Positions 1 through 10,803 of a stretch of DNA of 64,000 bases are shown piece by piece. The position numbers and the translations under genes were made by a program. The stretch covers positions 159,235-223,234 of the forward strand of contig BQKZ01000127.1 of the NCBI GenBank assembly GCA_036244855.1. The letters run 5' to 3'. How positions within the stretch are numbered: the first letter of the stretch is position 1; each line of letters opens with the position of its first letter. The notes under the pieces were generated by a model. That model was not told the origin of the DNA and made no database searches. It saw only the letters and a list, made by a program, of their open reading frames with translations. Origin of the DNA: Temnopleurus reevesii (taxonomy: Eukaryota; Echinodermata; Echinoidea; Temnopleuroida; Temnopleuridae).

Positions 1-598
1 TTGTAATGGCGCAGAAAAAAAAAATGTTCTGAGAACACATATAAAAACACAAGTTCTGTTCAGTGTTTACTCTTCATTATTTGTTTCTTTCTTTCGTTTT
101 TTATTTGTACATTAATTCACTTCTTGTGTCAGGGATTCAACTCTTCATGCAAGATCCAAGTTTTTTTTTAAAAAAGCATGCACTTTTCCATCTTCTTCTC
201 GAAGAACGATCTTCTCAAAATATATGAATAAAATCTAGAAAATGAAAGTATAAATGGAAAAAGAGGGGTATAATCTTTATTCATGTCATACTTTTTCCAA
301 GATACTTAATTTTTATTAATAAGTTTAGTGTATTTTAGTTTCCTCACTTCATAAAAAGTAAAAAAAAATACGTCTGGGGAAAATAAAATATACAGGCTTG
401 ACAACCCTTACAAGTTCATTTCCCGGATTAAAAGAGGTAACAGATTTAGCAGAACATCTGCGAAGAAATTCCATTGTGTATTCCGTGTTTCATTACCATT
501 ATCATGATTATGTTTCTGAAACAATACACGTTTATGGCGTTCGCATTGCAGTAGGCCTATTCATAATCCTATCATATCTCTACGAAGGTTTAACAGCC

Positions 599-671
599 GA
601 GGAGCTAGCTCAGATGGTAGAGCGCTCGCTTAGCATGCGAGAGGTACCGGGATCGGTGCCCGGGTTCTCCA
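599..671 (+). tRNA. tRNA-Ala(AGC), probably degenerate
   Basis: A 73-base cloverleaf with anticodon stem CTCGC/GCGAG and loop TTAGCAT (anticodon AGC). G3:T70, the alanine identity wobble, is kept. Position 2 is A instead of G, which breaks the 2:71 pair. The T loop reads ATCGGTG instead of ATCGATG, so the conserved A58 in the B box is lost. A T-run terminator follows. It is probably a pseudogene in the array. Confidence 0.75.
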
Positions 672-909
672 AGTGTGACTTTTTTTTTTTGGTAATTTGG
701 GTAATCTAACCTGAACAAAAATTATACCCTTCTATTTCCATCGCCCACAAATTCACATGCCATATTATATTATACAAGGGGGATTTAAAAAAAAAAAACA
801 TCTTTTTCAGCTTTTAGATCTTTTGACGAGTTTCAATCCCTGATACAGGAGTTAAATCTTATTGGCCGTTGAAAAATTATAGTATAATTTGGGGTTTTAT
901 ACATTTTGT

Positions 910-1197
910 GGAAGCGTCATGGTGTAGTGTATCTGACTCTTGCCTTTCATGCAGAGGTCTGCAATTCGAGTCCCATTCACGGCGTTAATTTCCTTCAGCA
1001 AGAAATTCATCCACATTGTGCTGTACTCAACCCATGTGAGGTGAATGGGTACCTGGAAGGAATATATTCCTCGAAATACACAAGCTGCTAAATTACTAAA
1101 GCCAGGATAATAATATTGCATTAATTATTAGAGACTTCCAACAGAGGTGAGCATGGTGATTAGCGCTATGTAAGAACTATATATTATCATCATAATA
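910..1197 (+). mobile_element. tRNA-headed SINE, diverged copy
   Basis: The tRNA-like head starts GGAAGCGTCATGGTGTAGTG. It is followed by the body shared with the copies at 36819, 51115 and 58108 (ttccttcagcaagaaattcatcc, a caacccatgtgaggtgaatgg block, ggaatatattcct). The tail is short and lacks a clear ATT repeat. It lies within the tRNA-array unit and is repeated at 8596-8883. Confidence 0.75.
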
Positions 1198-1661
1198 TGT
1201 GCCGTCTGAAATTACTTTTTTCTACGCCTGGATGGAGTTTCCATCCTTCCTTTGTGCTATTGCTAAACATAGTGTAAACTATTGCGTAATATTTGCAAGA
1301 TATTACACAGTTGATGAAACCTTTGTAAAATTGGAAAATAATTTTTCTGACAAGATTTCAACGATATCCTCCAATGCAAACACATAGAATAGCGCTTCGG
1401 TTCAGAAGCATAGTGTTCTTGAATCTGACAAACGGTATACATTGTGATCTTTCACCACAGACCTCTGTTGTATCTCTATAAACTAAAAAGCACACGTTTC
1501 CCTCGATCAGACAAAATTTTGAGAAAAATAATTCCCGTTTGCACACTGGTACATTCTTTAAATTTATCGGTGTCTTTAAGACAACAATGTCATGCTCAAT
1601 AGCTACAAAATTGAGATATGATGACTTCAGAAATGAATTGACTCGATAAAAAGTATACCCT

Positions 1662-1736
1662 TGGAGAACCCGGGCATCGATCCCGGTACTTCTCGCATGC
1701 TAAGCGAGCGCTCTATACCATCTGAGCTAGCTCCCC
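1662..1736 (-). tRNA. tRNA-Ala(AGC), D-loop insertion
   Basis: A 75-base copy of the array tRNA with anticodon AGC and G3:T70. The D loop carries two extra bases (ggtataga instead of ggtaga) and the variable region has one G-to-A change. A five-T terminator lies downstream on the minus strand. Folding is still possible; function is uncertain. Confidence 0.75.
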
Positions 1737-2064
1737 GACTGTTATTGTTTCATATAGATAAATGATATCTTTTTGAATAGGCCTACCCCTGTGCAAACGC
1801 ATGGAATAGCGCTCCGGTTCAGAAACATGTTGTTGCATCTGATAAACAGAATAGAGTGACCTTTCAACACAGAGCTCTGATGTATCGAAAATAATATAAA
1901 CTAAAAAGTACATATTTCCATTGATAAAATTTTGAGAAAAATCGTGACTTCTACATAGGAGTAAATTATCTAGTTTTATCGGTGTCTTTAGCACATGTTC
2001 AATAGCTACAAAATTCAAATATGATGACTTCAGAAATGAATTGACTCGATAAAAAATCACCATT

Positions 2065-2137
2065 TGGAGAACCCGGGCATCGATCCCGGTACCTCTCGCA
2101 TGCTAAGCGAGCGCTCTACCATCTGAGCTAGCTCCCC
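2065..2137 (-). tRNA. tRNA-Ala(AGC)
   Basis: A consensus 73-base copy. The acceptor GGGGAGC pairs with GTTCTCC and includes the G3:T70 alanine determinant. The anticodon is AGC, A and B boxes are intact, and a T6 terminator lies within about 20 bases. CCA is not encoded, as usual for a eukaryotic gene. Confidence 0.93.
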
Positions 2138-2374
2138 GGCTGTTCCTACAAGGTGGATAAATGATATAATTATCAATAGGTCTACCCTTCTGCACCAGCG
2201 GGCTCAATTATTTTTTCCATTTTTCCTTTGTAAAATTATTTTCCATTTTTACAAAGATTACATCGACTGTGTAATATTTTGCAAATATACGCAATAGTTT
2301 ACATTATGTTTAGCAATAGCAAAGAAAGAATGGAAACTCCATCCAGGCGCAGAAAATAATTTCAGACGGCACAT

Positions 2375-2662
2375 AATATGATAATAATATATCGTTCTTA
2401 CATAGCGCTAATCACCATGCTCACCTCTGTTGGAAGTCTCTAATAATTGATGCAGCATTATTATCCTGGCTTTAGCAATAGCAGCTTGTGTATTTCGAGG
2501 AATATATTCCTTCCCGGTACCCATTCACCTCACATGGGTTGAGTACAGCACAATGTGGATGAATTTCTTGCTGAAGGAAATTAACGCCATGGCTGTGGGA
2601 CTCGAATCGCAGACCTCTGCATGAAAGGCAAGAGTCAGATGCACCACACCATGACGCTTCCA
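2375..2662 (-). mobile_element. tRNA-headed SINE, inverted partner
   Basis: Reverse-complement copy of the SINE at 910-1197. Head, body and degenerate tail are all recognisable. It is repeated at 10061-10348, where it forms part of the right arm of the long inverted repeat. Confidence 0.72.
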
Positions 2663-2760
2663 CAAAGTGTATAAAACCCCAAATTATACTATTTTTCAAC
2701 GGCCAATAAGATTTAACTCCTGTATCAGGGATTGAAACTCGTCAAAAGATCTAAAAGCTG

Positions 2761-2761
2761 N
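2761..2761. other. Single-N assembly junction
   Basis: One N separates the redundant block 1-2760 from unrelated sequence. The duplicated block next to it marks this as a contig join. Confidence 0.9.
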
Positions 2762-2888
2762 TCGGCTGCTGTTTACTGCTAGCCTCTATCAGATTATAAT
2801 AAACGCGTGTCAAAATACGGCGCGCGCAGCGTAGTCTCTATTATAATCTGATGAAGGCTAGCAGTATACAGCAGCCGAAACGTCACTA
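2762..2888 (+). repeat. Hairpin with hammerhead-like or Penelope-like terminal motif
   Basis: The arms at about 2762-2801 and 2840-2879 are complementary over about 40 bases with three or four mismatches. The right arm holds CTGATGA (2848-2854), a short stem-loop (2856-2862 with 2871-2876, one bulged A) and GAAAC (2877-2881). That is the order of hammerhead core elements found in Penelope-like retroelements. There is one extra A before helix II and I find no convincing helix I with a GTH cleavage site. Read it as a hairpin with a resemblance, not a proven ribozyme. Confidence 0.4.
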
Positions 2889-4420
2889 TACTAACGTTCT
2901 ACGTTTGCACATCGTGAGGCAACTGACCAACTTTCTTCAATTATTGTAAGTTTGTTGGAGATATTTTTAACTCTCTACATTGTCATCTTTCCATTTCCAG
3001 CATAATTTTTGTGACATACCTATCCAGTTGTGGCGCACAACTTGTATTCTTATAGTTCACACTCAGATATTCTGCGGCAGGAATATATACTGATTTATTT
3101 TTAGTATATACATAGAAATGTCGGCTGTACATATTTCATATACATTTTATATTGATATTTAGTATTCACGCACGAACTGTGACATAATACACGAAGAATT
3201 GTTATTACACAATGTGATGGCTTATTTATTGGCGATACTTTTTGTAGCTTTTTATATATAAAAAAATATGAACATTCATTAGTATGCAGATCACTTATTG
3301 ATGTTAGCCTGAATTTATATCTTGATTTTATGATTCTGTTTATGCATATTGGAAAATGTAAACTGGCCTATACACACTAGCTGAAGTGCCTTGGGGATAA
3401 GTTTTTATATATTTGGCGAATATACGATATGTCATATAATTTGCTCTTTAAAATTTGTTTTGCTGCTATAACTTCTACTGAATTTTCATTAATGTGAACA
3501 ATGCGGTAATTTTTTAATATTTCCCTTTTGCCTACCAACAACCTCGGTTCAGTACTACACTACCACTGGTTTATTTCTTATGTCCAAGTAGAGATAAATG
3601 AATATTTCATTGTTCGACCCCTATCGAAATTTTAATCATTACATTTTATTTCATTTTTATCAGTACTATATGAGCTTCACTTTCACATTTAGCGTATTCT
3701 CCTACATTCATTGTCAGGCGCGTACAAGATAAGATAAGGAACTCTGATTTTTTGCCAGTTCCTTTGCATCTTAGATATGCACGGTTTATAAATATATCTT
3801 TTCTTTAAAAGTTATCAATTTGACGTAAATATTAAATTATTAAATTTCAATGTCTCAAAAACCGAAATCAGTGACAAACACTGAACGGAATATTTTAAAG
3901 CGATTTTTTTTTCATAAATGATTATTCAAATACTAGGCTATGCTAACAAACTGTATGTTAATGTTTAAAAAATGAAGTTGTTGAAGCATATCTTCTGCGA
4001 TTCAAGATTTGTCACTACCAAATAAATAAGCTTACATAGGCTGTATAGGGCAAGGTCACATTCAATGTAGATACTTTTTAAATGTGAAAATTAGAAGGCA
4101 AAATCACAAGTGAAATGCTGCCATTGATTGGAGCAAAAATTAACCCCGCCTACTTCTATAGATCGTACAAATTTTTGATAAAATCATTACGATTATTTTG
4201 CATAATAAGCTGTGAAAATCATGAAGTGCGATACAGATGTAAGTATGATACTTATTATAGAAGTCTTTCAGTTTTGTAAACTTTTAGGTTTTGTTTTATT
4301 TGTTATTTGTAAATTCCTTAAATCTTGCCACAGTCATAACGCCTTTTTCACGATGCCTTTCGTGGTTTCGGTATGAAATGTTTTATCCATGGTTAAAAGG
4401 GAATCCTTCCCCACGCATCA
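2889..4420. other. AT-rich intergenic DNA, nothing recognised
   Basis: No long ORF, RNA gene or clear repeat seen on either strand. Confidence 0.6.
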
Positions 4421-4579
4421 GTAGCGTGTTTTCGAAATTGGTAGACGGATGCTTGTGGACGGTAGAAAACGAGTGCGCAACTAATGTGCACATCATTTAT
4501 TGCGCACATCAGATTGAGGTGCGCACTCGTTCTCTCCTGTCTACAAGCCTCCGGCCATCCATTTCGAAAACATCCTAAG
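4421..4579. repeat. Hairpin MITE-like element
   Basis: Inverted arms begin with ttttcgaaat / atttcgaaaa and include gagtgcgca / tgcgcactc, with a short centre near 4495. Arms are imperfect. No transposase is present. Confidence 0.6.
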
Positions 4580-5730
4580 TGTTTTCACTGAACAGATAAG
4601 TACATGAAAAGTAAACCGTGAAAAGTTGAGCAAATTCAGATAGTACATCCAGAATCTATATCACGGGATCCCACGAGCATGTAACTTTGGCAGATGATGT
4701 GGTGTCATAAAAGATAACCTCCCTTTTAATTTTTCAAAGTCTTTTTTATCAAATGTGAAATCACGAAATCGGCATGATTCTTTTCATAATTCGTGCAGAA
4801 ATGATAAAGGTGTTTTATTAGTAAACTTGTTTATCTTGTTTATTTTCCTTCTAAAGAGAAAATATAAAATTTGGCGTACAAACTTGAAAGAAAATTATAC
4901 GCAGTGCAGTCACGTCAGAGATTTTCTCAAAGTTGCCAACTCATGGATCAGAAAATATGACTGAAACTTTGAAAAAGAGCGTTACTTCTGGATGAACGTC
5001 ATTTTTTTGCTCAAACTTTCACTTTGTTCATCTCACTTTCCTCATTTATATACTGACTGCATAATTATCGGGGCTGGATTCCTATGTAAAAATTGATTCA
5101 CCAAGATGCACTTAGTCGTAAGTTATAAAATTTGAGATATATTTGTACTTGAAAATATCTGTATTGCGCACAACGATTCAATATTTGTACCACCAACTCA
5201 GAAATTGTGTATTTTATTATAAAAATCAGATTATGAAATGAAATCGAGCTTTGTTTCTGTTATTAGTGTCATATTTTCTTCTAATCTTGTATGCTGAATT
5301 TAGTCCCTGGCCCTTCTGATGATCCTTTATTCTTTTCCCACCCCCTTCCATCTCCATCCAATCACATTCCCATTTCAGTATTGTAATATTTTGCCTGTTC
5401 AGTTTCATAAACTGCCTATATTACAAAGAACACGATATAATCTATTTCCGTAAAAATAAGTCGAACGCCAATTCAATGCTCCTTTGTAATGCCATTCAAA
5501 TCGGAACCGGCTTTTAATGGTTGTGTCCGCACAGTTCAATACACCGCGTATGGATCTATTGTCCCGTGATCCATTTCATTTTACAAAAATAGTTTATATC
5601 GTGTTGTGTGTATTTGTCTCTATAGGAATATTGTGCGTTTTTGTGGGTTTATGATGCTTGTAGAATAGGGACTGTATTTTTTTGTTAGCAATCGACTGTC
5701 GCTACTGGCGGATCAAGTTGGCGATGTGAG
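4580..5730. other. Intergenic DNA with a decayed MITE
   Basis: About 4590-5085 shares phrases with the TTAA-flanked palindromic family described at 6433-7040 ('gttgagcaaatt', 'gctcaaactttcac', 'gttcatctcac'). It is too diverged for ends to be fixed. No gene seen. Confidence 0.4.
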
Positions 5731-5900
5731 CTGGGCGGTTATTTATCAAGATAAAGACTTTAAGAACGTCTTTAAGAACGAATGGTATCAGTTCCTTCAC
5801 TGAATGGTCGAGTTTTACGCATCTGATACACTCATTAACTGCTCCAGTCTTTATTAAAGTCGTTGTTGACTGTAAAAACGATTTGGTGAAACATCGCACA
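5731..5900. mobile_element. Non-autonomous palindromic MITE, family M2
   Basis: Diverged member of a family with copies at 28476-28677, 29986-30096 (partial), 41043-41190 and 48206-48381. Common features are outer ggcggt...ttcacca / tggtgaaac..cgcc ends and an internal ggtatcagttc / gaactgatacc pair. No coding capacity. Confidence 0.55.
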
Positions 5901-6196
5901 AAAGGGACAGAGGCCTGGGACAAAGTAGACAACCTCAATTCAAGCATTACCAATAGCTAGGTGGACAAAAAAGAAATGCCATCTTATTTCTTATTCTGCG
6001 GAAAATGTTGAACAATAGTCGCACCTGGAACTTTCTTTCGCGATCATGAAGCTATTGTGAATGCCTTTAAGAAGTTGTTTAGTTTGTCCCAGTTCTTTGC
6101 CTCGTCTGCTCAAAGTGTGGAGGAGAATGGTTGTATACTATTTTGGCGCCCATCCAAGACAGAATGACTGGCTGAAAAAAATAAAAGTGAATACTA

Positions 6197-6387
6197 CTCT
6201 CTAAATTCCTAGGACTAAAAAGTCAATCGAAAAGATTGAAGTCGGGGACCAATCCAAATTGGATTGGAATTTTCAATCTAATAGATTTAAAATTCAATCT
6301 TATTTGATTGAAAATTTCAATCGAATTTTGGGTTGGTCCCTGACTACAATCTATTAGGTTGACTTTCAATCTTAGGAATTTAGAGAG
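6197..6387. mobile_element. TA-flanked MITE (Tc1/mariner-type target)
   Basis: Terminal inverted repeats CTCTCTAAATTCCTA / TAGGAATTTAGAGAG (approximately) with inner matching ctgaccaaccc-type arms, flanked by TA on both sides. 191 bp, no ORF. The TA target duplication is typical of Tc1/mariner-mobilised elements; the family is inferred. Confidence 0.7.
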
Positions 6388-6432
6388 TATCTTCGAGAAA
6401 TTTGGCACTCTAAAGAAAAATTTTGACCGTGG

Positions 6433-7040
6433 TTAAAGTGGAATGAAACCCTGGAATTAATTTGCTATCAGTCGATGAAGAAAAATATGATGATCAAATT
6501 GAAAATTTGAGCTTAATTGGACAGTCCGTTCAAAAGTTACGAATTTTCAAAGTTTCAATTATCCCATGTCATGGGGATCCTTGAATTGGCAACGCTTAAC
6601 AAATCTATGACGATATGCGGACAACTCTCCATTTATTTTGTACATTATTTTTTATAATTATGGAATTTGATTGAATATACCATAAATATTCAACATAATT
6701 CTTACAACAATACTTGAAGAATTATCCAACACCTATAATACTGACGAGAAAAGGGAAAATTGTGTCCACTTTTCTGAAAAAAAGAAGAAATTGTTAAATT
6801 TTGTGTACAGAATGAATGGAGAGCTGTCCACAAATACGTCACAGATTTGAACGTAGACGACTAATAATTGATCGGCGTTGCCGACTCGAGGATTCCCATG
6901 ACGGGACATTCACTATAACTTTGTAAATTCATAACTTTTGAATGGATCGTCGGATTATGCTCAAATTTTCACAGTTGGTTCATTTTATTTTTCTCCATCT
7001 ACTGAGAGAATATAAAATGCAGGGTTTCGTTCTTCTTTAA
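6433..7040. mobile_element. TTAA-flanked palindromic MITE (piggyBac-type target)
   Basis: TTAA at 6433-6436 and 7037-7040 bounds an element whose ends are inverted (AGTGGAATGAAACCC against the complement of cagggtttcgttcttct). Inner arms contain 'gttcaaaagttacgaattt' and its inverse 'aattcataacttttgaat'. Related copies: 38301-38890, 39014-39594, and 34349-34838 (left end missing). TTAA duplication is the hallmark of piggyBac-type transposition. Confidence 0.75.
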
Positions 7041-7206
7041 ATGTTCCACCTTGAAGACCCCCAAAGGCTCCCTCTCCTGGTGCGCGCATAGACCTCTTTC
7101 ACCCTACCAAATGTAAAATTTTAAGAGAAAATAATTTCTTTGATGACTAAAGAAAGTAATATGTCACACTGAACGTTAACAAAAAAGAAAAAAAAGAATA
7201 TCAACT

Positions 7207-7279
7207 TGGAGAACCCGGGCATCGATCCCGGTACCTCTCGCATGCTAAGCGAGCGCTCTACCATCTGAGCTAGCTCCCC
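7207..7279 (-). tRNA. tRNA-Ala(AGC)
   Basis: Consensus 73-base copy, anticodon AGC, G3:T70, intact A and B boxes, long T run downstream. It starts the first complete array unit of this contig, which runs to about 7984. Confidence 0.93.
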
Positions 7280-7984
7280 ATCTGTTAAATACCAAATATA
7301 ATTGATAGGATTATTAATAGGCCTACTGCAATGCGAACGCCATACACGTGTTACGTTTCAGAAACATAATCATGATAATCATTGTATTGACAAACATGAT
7401 TCAAGATGGAATTCCTGCACAGATGTTCTGCCAAATCTGTTATCTCTTTTAATCCCGGAAGTAAACTTGTAAGGGTTGTCAAGCCATTTTTTGTTTTCCC
7501 GATACGTTCTTTAAAAAAAAAACTTTTTCTGAAGTGAACAAACCAAAATAAACCAAACGTACTAAAAAGAATTAAGTATCTTGGAAGTGTTTTTCCTTTT
7601 GTAAAGTTACAGTCTTCTTTCTTAATTTTGTAGATACATTACAAAATATGAGAAAATGGTAATGCCGTTCTTTATCAAATATAACTTTGTAATGGCGCAG
7701 AAAAAAAAAATGTTCTGAGAACACATATAAAAACACAAGTTCTGTTCAGTGTTTACTCTTCATTATTTGTTTCTTTCTTTCGTTTTTTATTTGTACATTA
7801 ATTCACTTCTTGTGTCAGGGATTCAACTCTTCATGCAAGATCCAAGTTTTTTTTTAAAAAAGCATGCACTTTTCCATCTTCTTCTCGAAGAACGATCTTC
7901 TCAAAATATATGAATAAAATCTAGAAAATGAAAGTATAAATGGAAAAAGAGGGGTATAATCTTTATTCATGTCATACTTTTTCC
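7280..7984. repeat. Spacer of the tRNA-Ala array unit
   Basis: The spacer ('aataggcctactgcaatgcg', 'ttgtaagggttgtcaagcc', 'gccgttctttatcaaatata') recurs in the same order in 10654-13460. There it is interrupted by the retrotransposon at 10804-12885. No coding sequence. Confidence 0.8.
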
Positions 7985-8284
7985 AAGATACTTAATTTTT
8001 ATTAATAAGTTTAGTGTATTTTAGTTTCCTCACTTCATAAAAAGTAAAAAAAAATACGTCTGGGGAAAATAAAATATACAGGCTTGACAACCCTTACAAG
8101 TTCATTTCCCGGATTAAAAGAGGTAACAGATTTAGCAGAACATCTGCGAAGAAATTCCATTGTGTATTCCGTGTTTCATTACCATTATCATGATTATGTT
8201 TCTGAAACAATACACGTTTATGGCGTTCGCATTGCAGTAGGCCTATTCATAATCCTATCATATCTCTACGAAGGTTTAACAGCC

Positions 8285-8357
8285 GAGGAGCTAGCTCAGA
8301 TGGTAGAGCGCTCGCTTAGCATGCGAGAGGTACCGGGATCGGTGCCCGGGTTCTCCA
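8285..8357 (+). tRNA. tRNA-Ala(AGC), probably degenerate
   Basis: Identical to the copy at 599-671: A at position 2 and ATCGGTG T loop, so the acceptor stem and B box are both damaged. It is the only plus-strand copy in this contig, because it lies in the inverted left arm. Confidence 0.75.
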
Positions 8358-8595
8358 AGTGTGACTTTTTTTTTTTGGTAATTTGGGTAATCTAACCTGA
8401 ACAAAAATTATACCCTTCTATTTCCATCGCCCACAAATTCACATGCCATATTATATTATACAAGGGGGATTTAAAAAAAAAAAACATCTTTTTCAGCTTT
8501 TAGATCTTTTGACGAGTTTCAATCCCTGATACAAGAGCTAAATCTTATTGGCCGTTGAAAAATTATAGTATAATTTGGGGTTTTATACATTTTGT

Positions 8596-8883
8596 GGAAG
8601 CGTCATGGTGTAGTGTATCTGACTCTTGCCTTTCATGCAGAGGTCTGCAATTCGAGTCCCATTCACGGCGTTAATTTCCTTCAGCAAGAAATTCATCCAC
8701 ATTGTGCTGTACTCAACCCATGTGAGGTGAATGGGTACCTGGAAGGAATATATTCCTCGAAATACACAAGCTGCTAAATTACTAAAGCCAGGATAATAAT
8801 ATTGCATTAATTATTAGAGACTTCCAACAGAGGTGAGCATGGTGATTAGCGCTATGTAAGAACTATATATTATCATCATAATA
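8596..8883 (+). mobile_element. tRNA-headed SINE, diverged copy
   Basis: Same as 910-1197, in the left arm of the inverted repeat. Confidence 0.75.
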
Positions 8884-9347
8884 TGTGCCGTCTGAAATTA
8901 CTTTTTTCTACGCCTGGATGGAGTTTCCATCCTTCCTTTGTGCTATTGCTAAACATAGTGTAAACTATTGCGTAATATTTGCAAGATATTACACAGTTGA
9001 TGAAACCTTTGTAAAATTGGAAAATAATTTTTCTGACAAGATTTCAACGATATCCTCCAATGCAAACACATAGAATAGCGCTTCGGTTCAGAAGCATAGT
9101 GTTCTTGAATCTGACAAACGGTATACATTGTGATCTTTCACCACAGACCTCTGTTGTATCTCTATAAACTAAAAAGCACACGTTTCCCTCGATCAGACAA
9201 AATTTTGAGAAAAATAATTCCCGTTTGCACACTGGTACATTCTTTAAATTTATCGGTGTCTTTAAGACAACAATGTCATGCTCAATAGCTACAAAATTGA
9301 GATATGATGACTTCAGAAATGAATTGACTCGATAAAAAGTATACCCT

Positions 9348-9422
9348 TGGAGAACCCGGGCATCGATCCCGGTACTTCTCGCATGCTAAGCGAGCGCTCT
9401 ATACCATCTGAGCTAGCTCCCC
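9348..9422 (-). tRNA. tRNA-Ala(AGC), D-loop insertion
   Basis: Identical to 1662-1736: two extra D-loop bases, anticodon AGC, T5 terminator. Confidence 0.75.
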
Positions 9423-9750
9423 GACTGTTATTGTTTCATATAGATAAATGATATCTTTTTGAATAGGCCTACCCCTGTGCAAACGCATGGAATAGCGCTC
9501 CGGTTCAGAAACATGTTGTTGCATCTGATAAACAGAATAGAGTGACCTTTCAACACAGAGCTCTGATGTATCGAAAATAATATAAACTAAAAAGTACATA
9601 TTTCCATTGATAAAATTTTGAGAAAAATCGTGACTTCTACATAGGAGTAAATTATCTAGTTTTATCGGTGTCTTTAGCACATGTTCAATAGCTACAAAAT
9701 TCAAATATGATGACTTCAGAAATGAATTGACTCGATAAAAAATCACCATT

Positions 9751-9823
9751 TGGAGAACCCGGGCATCGATCCCGGTACCTCTCGCATGCTAAGCGAGCGC
9801 TCTACCATCTGAGCTAGCTCCCC
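9751..9823 (-). tRNA. tRNA-Ala(AGC)
   Basis: Consensus copy, identical to 2065-2137, with G3:T70 and a T6 terminator. Confidence 0.93.
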
Positions 9824-10060
9824 GGCTGTTCCTACAAGGTGGATAAATGATATAATTATCAATAGGTCTACCCTTCTGCACCAGCGGGCTCAATTATTTT
9901 TTCCATTTTTCCTTTGTAAAATTATTTTCCATTTTTACAAAGATTACATCGACTGTGTAATATTTTGCAAATATACGCAATAGTTTACATTATGTTTAGC
10001 AATAGCAAAGAAAGAATGGAAACTCCATCCAGGCGCAGAAAATAATTTCAGACGGCACAT

Positions 10061-10348
10061 AATATGATAATAATATATCGTTCTTACATAGCGCTAATCA
10101 CCATGCTCACCTCTGTTGGAAGTCTCTAATAATTGATGCAGCATTATTATCCTGGCTTTAGCAATAGCAGCTTGTGTATTTCGAGGAATATATTCCTTCC
10201 CGGTACCCATTCACCTCACATGGGTTGAGTACAGCACAATGTGGATGAATTTCTTGCTGAAGGAAATTAACGCCATGGCTGTGGGACTCGAATCGCAGAC
10301 CTCTGCATGAAAGGCAAGAGTCAGATGCACCACACCATGACGCTTCCA
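10061..10348 (-). mobile_element. tRNA-headed SINE, right arm
   Basis: Reverse complement of the SINE at 8596-8883, with several substitutions between the two. Both were present before the inverted duplication or were copied with it. Confidence 0.72.
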
Positions 10349-10580
10349 CAAAGTGTATAAAACCCCAAATTATACTATTTTTCAACGGCCAATAAGATTT
10401 AACTCCTGTATCAGGGATTGAAACTCGTCAAAAGATCTAAAAGCTGAAAAAGATGTTTTTTTTTTTTAAATCCCCCTTGTATAATATAATATGGCATGTG
10501 AATTTGTGGGCGATGGAAATAGAAGGGTATAATTTTTGTTCAGGTTAGATTACCCAAATTACCAAAACAAAAGTCACACT

Positions 10581-10653
10581 TGGAGAACCCGGGCATCGAT
10601 CCCGGTACCTCTCGCATGCTAAGCGAGCGCTCTACCATCTGAGCTAGCTCCCC
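10581..10653 (-). tRNA. tRNA-Ala(AGC)
   Basis: Consensus 73-base copy in the right arm. Its left-arm partner (8285-8357) is the damaged version. Downstream on the minus strand TTTT is present. Confidence 0.93.
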
Positions 10654-10803
10654 GGCTGTTAAACCTTCGGAGAGATATGATAGGATTATGAATAGGCCTA
10701 CTGCAATGCGAACGCCATAAACGTGTTTTGTTTCAGAAACATAATCATGAATGATAATGGTATTGACACACGGAATACACAATGGAATTTCTTCGCAGAT
10801 GTT

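Larger units (their letters stand above)
1..2760. repeat. Redundant copy of 7687-10446 (offset 7686)
   Basis: The whole block matches 7687-10446 almost base for base. The only differences I saw are two substitutions, at 848 and 852 (against 8534 and 8538). The copy ends at 2760, directly before a single N. At the matching place in the other copy (10446) a long A/T homopolymer begins, a common contig break point. It contains tRNA-Ala loci and SINEs in the same order as the other copy. It is probably an allelic or unmerged contig, not a true second locus. Confidence 0.9.

Noticed and set aside
398..709. 103-codon frame containing EELAQMVERSLSMREVPGSVPGF (also at 8084, and related frames at 10540, 13451, 13876 and 1713)
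   Set aside because: The shared peptide is the translation of the tRNA-Ala sequence in one frame, not a protein family. It recurs wherever the tRNA does.
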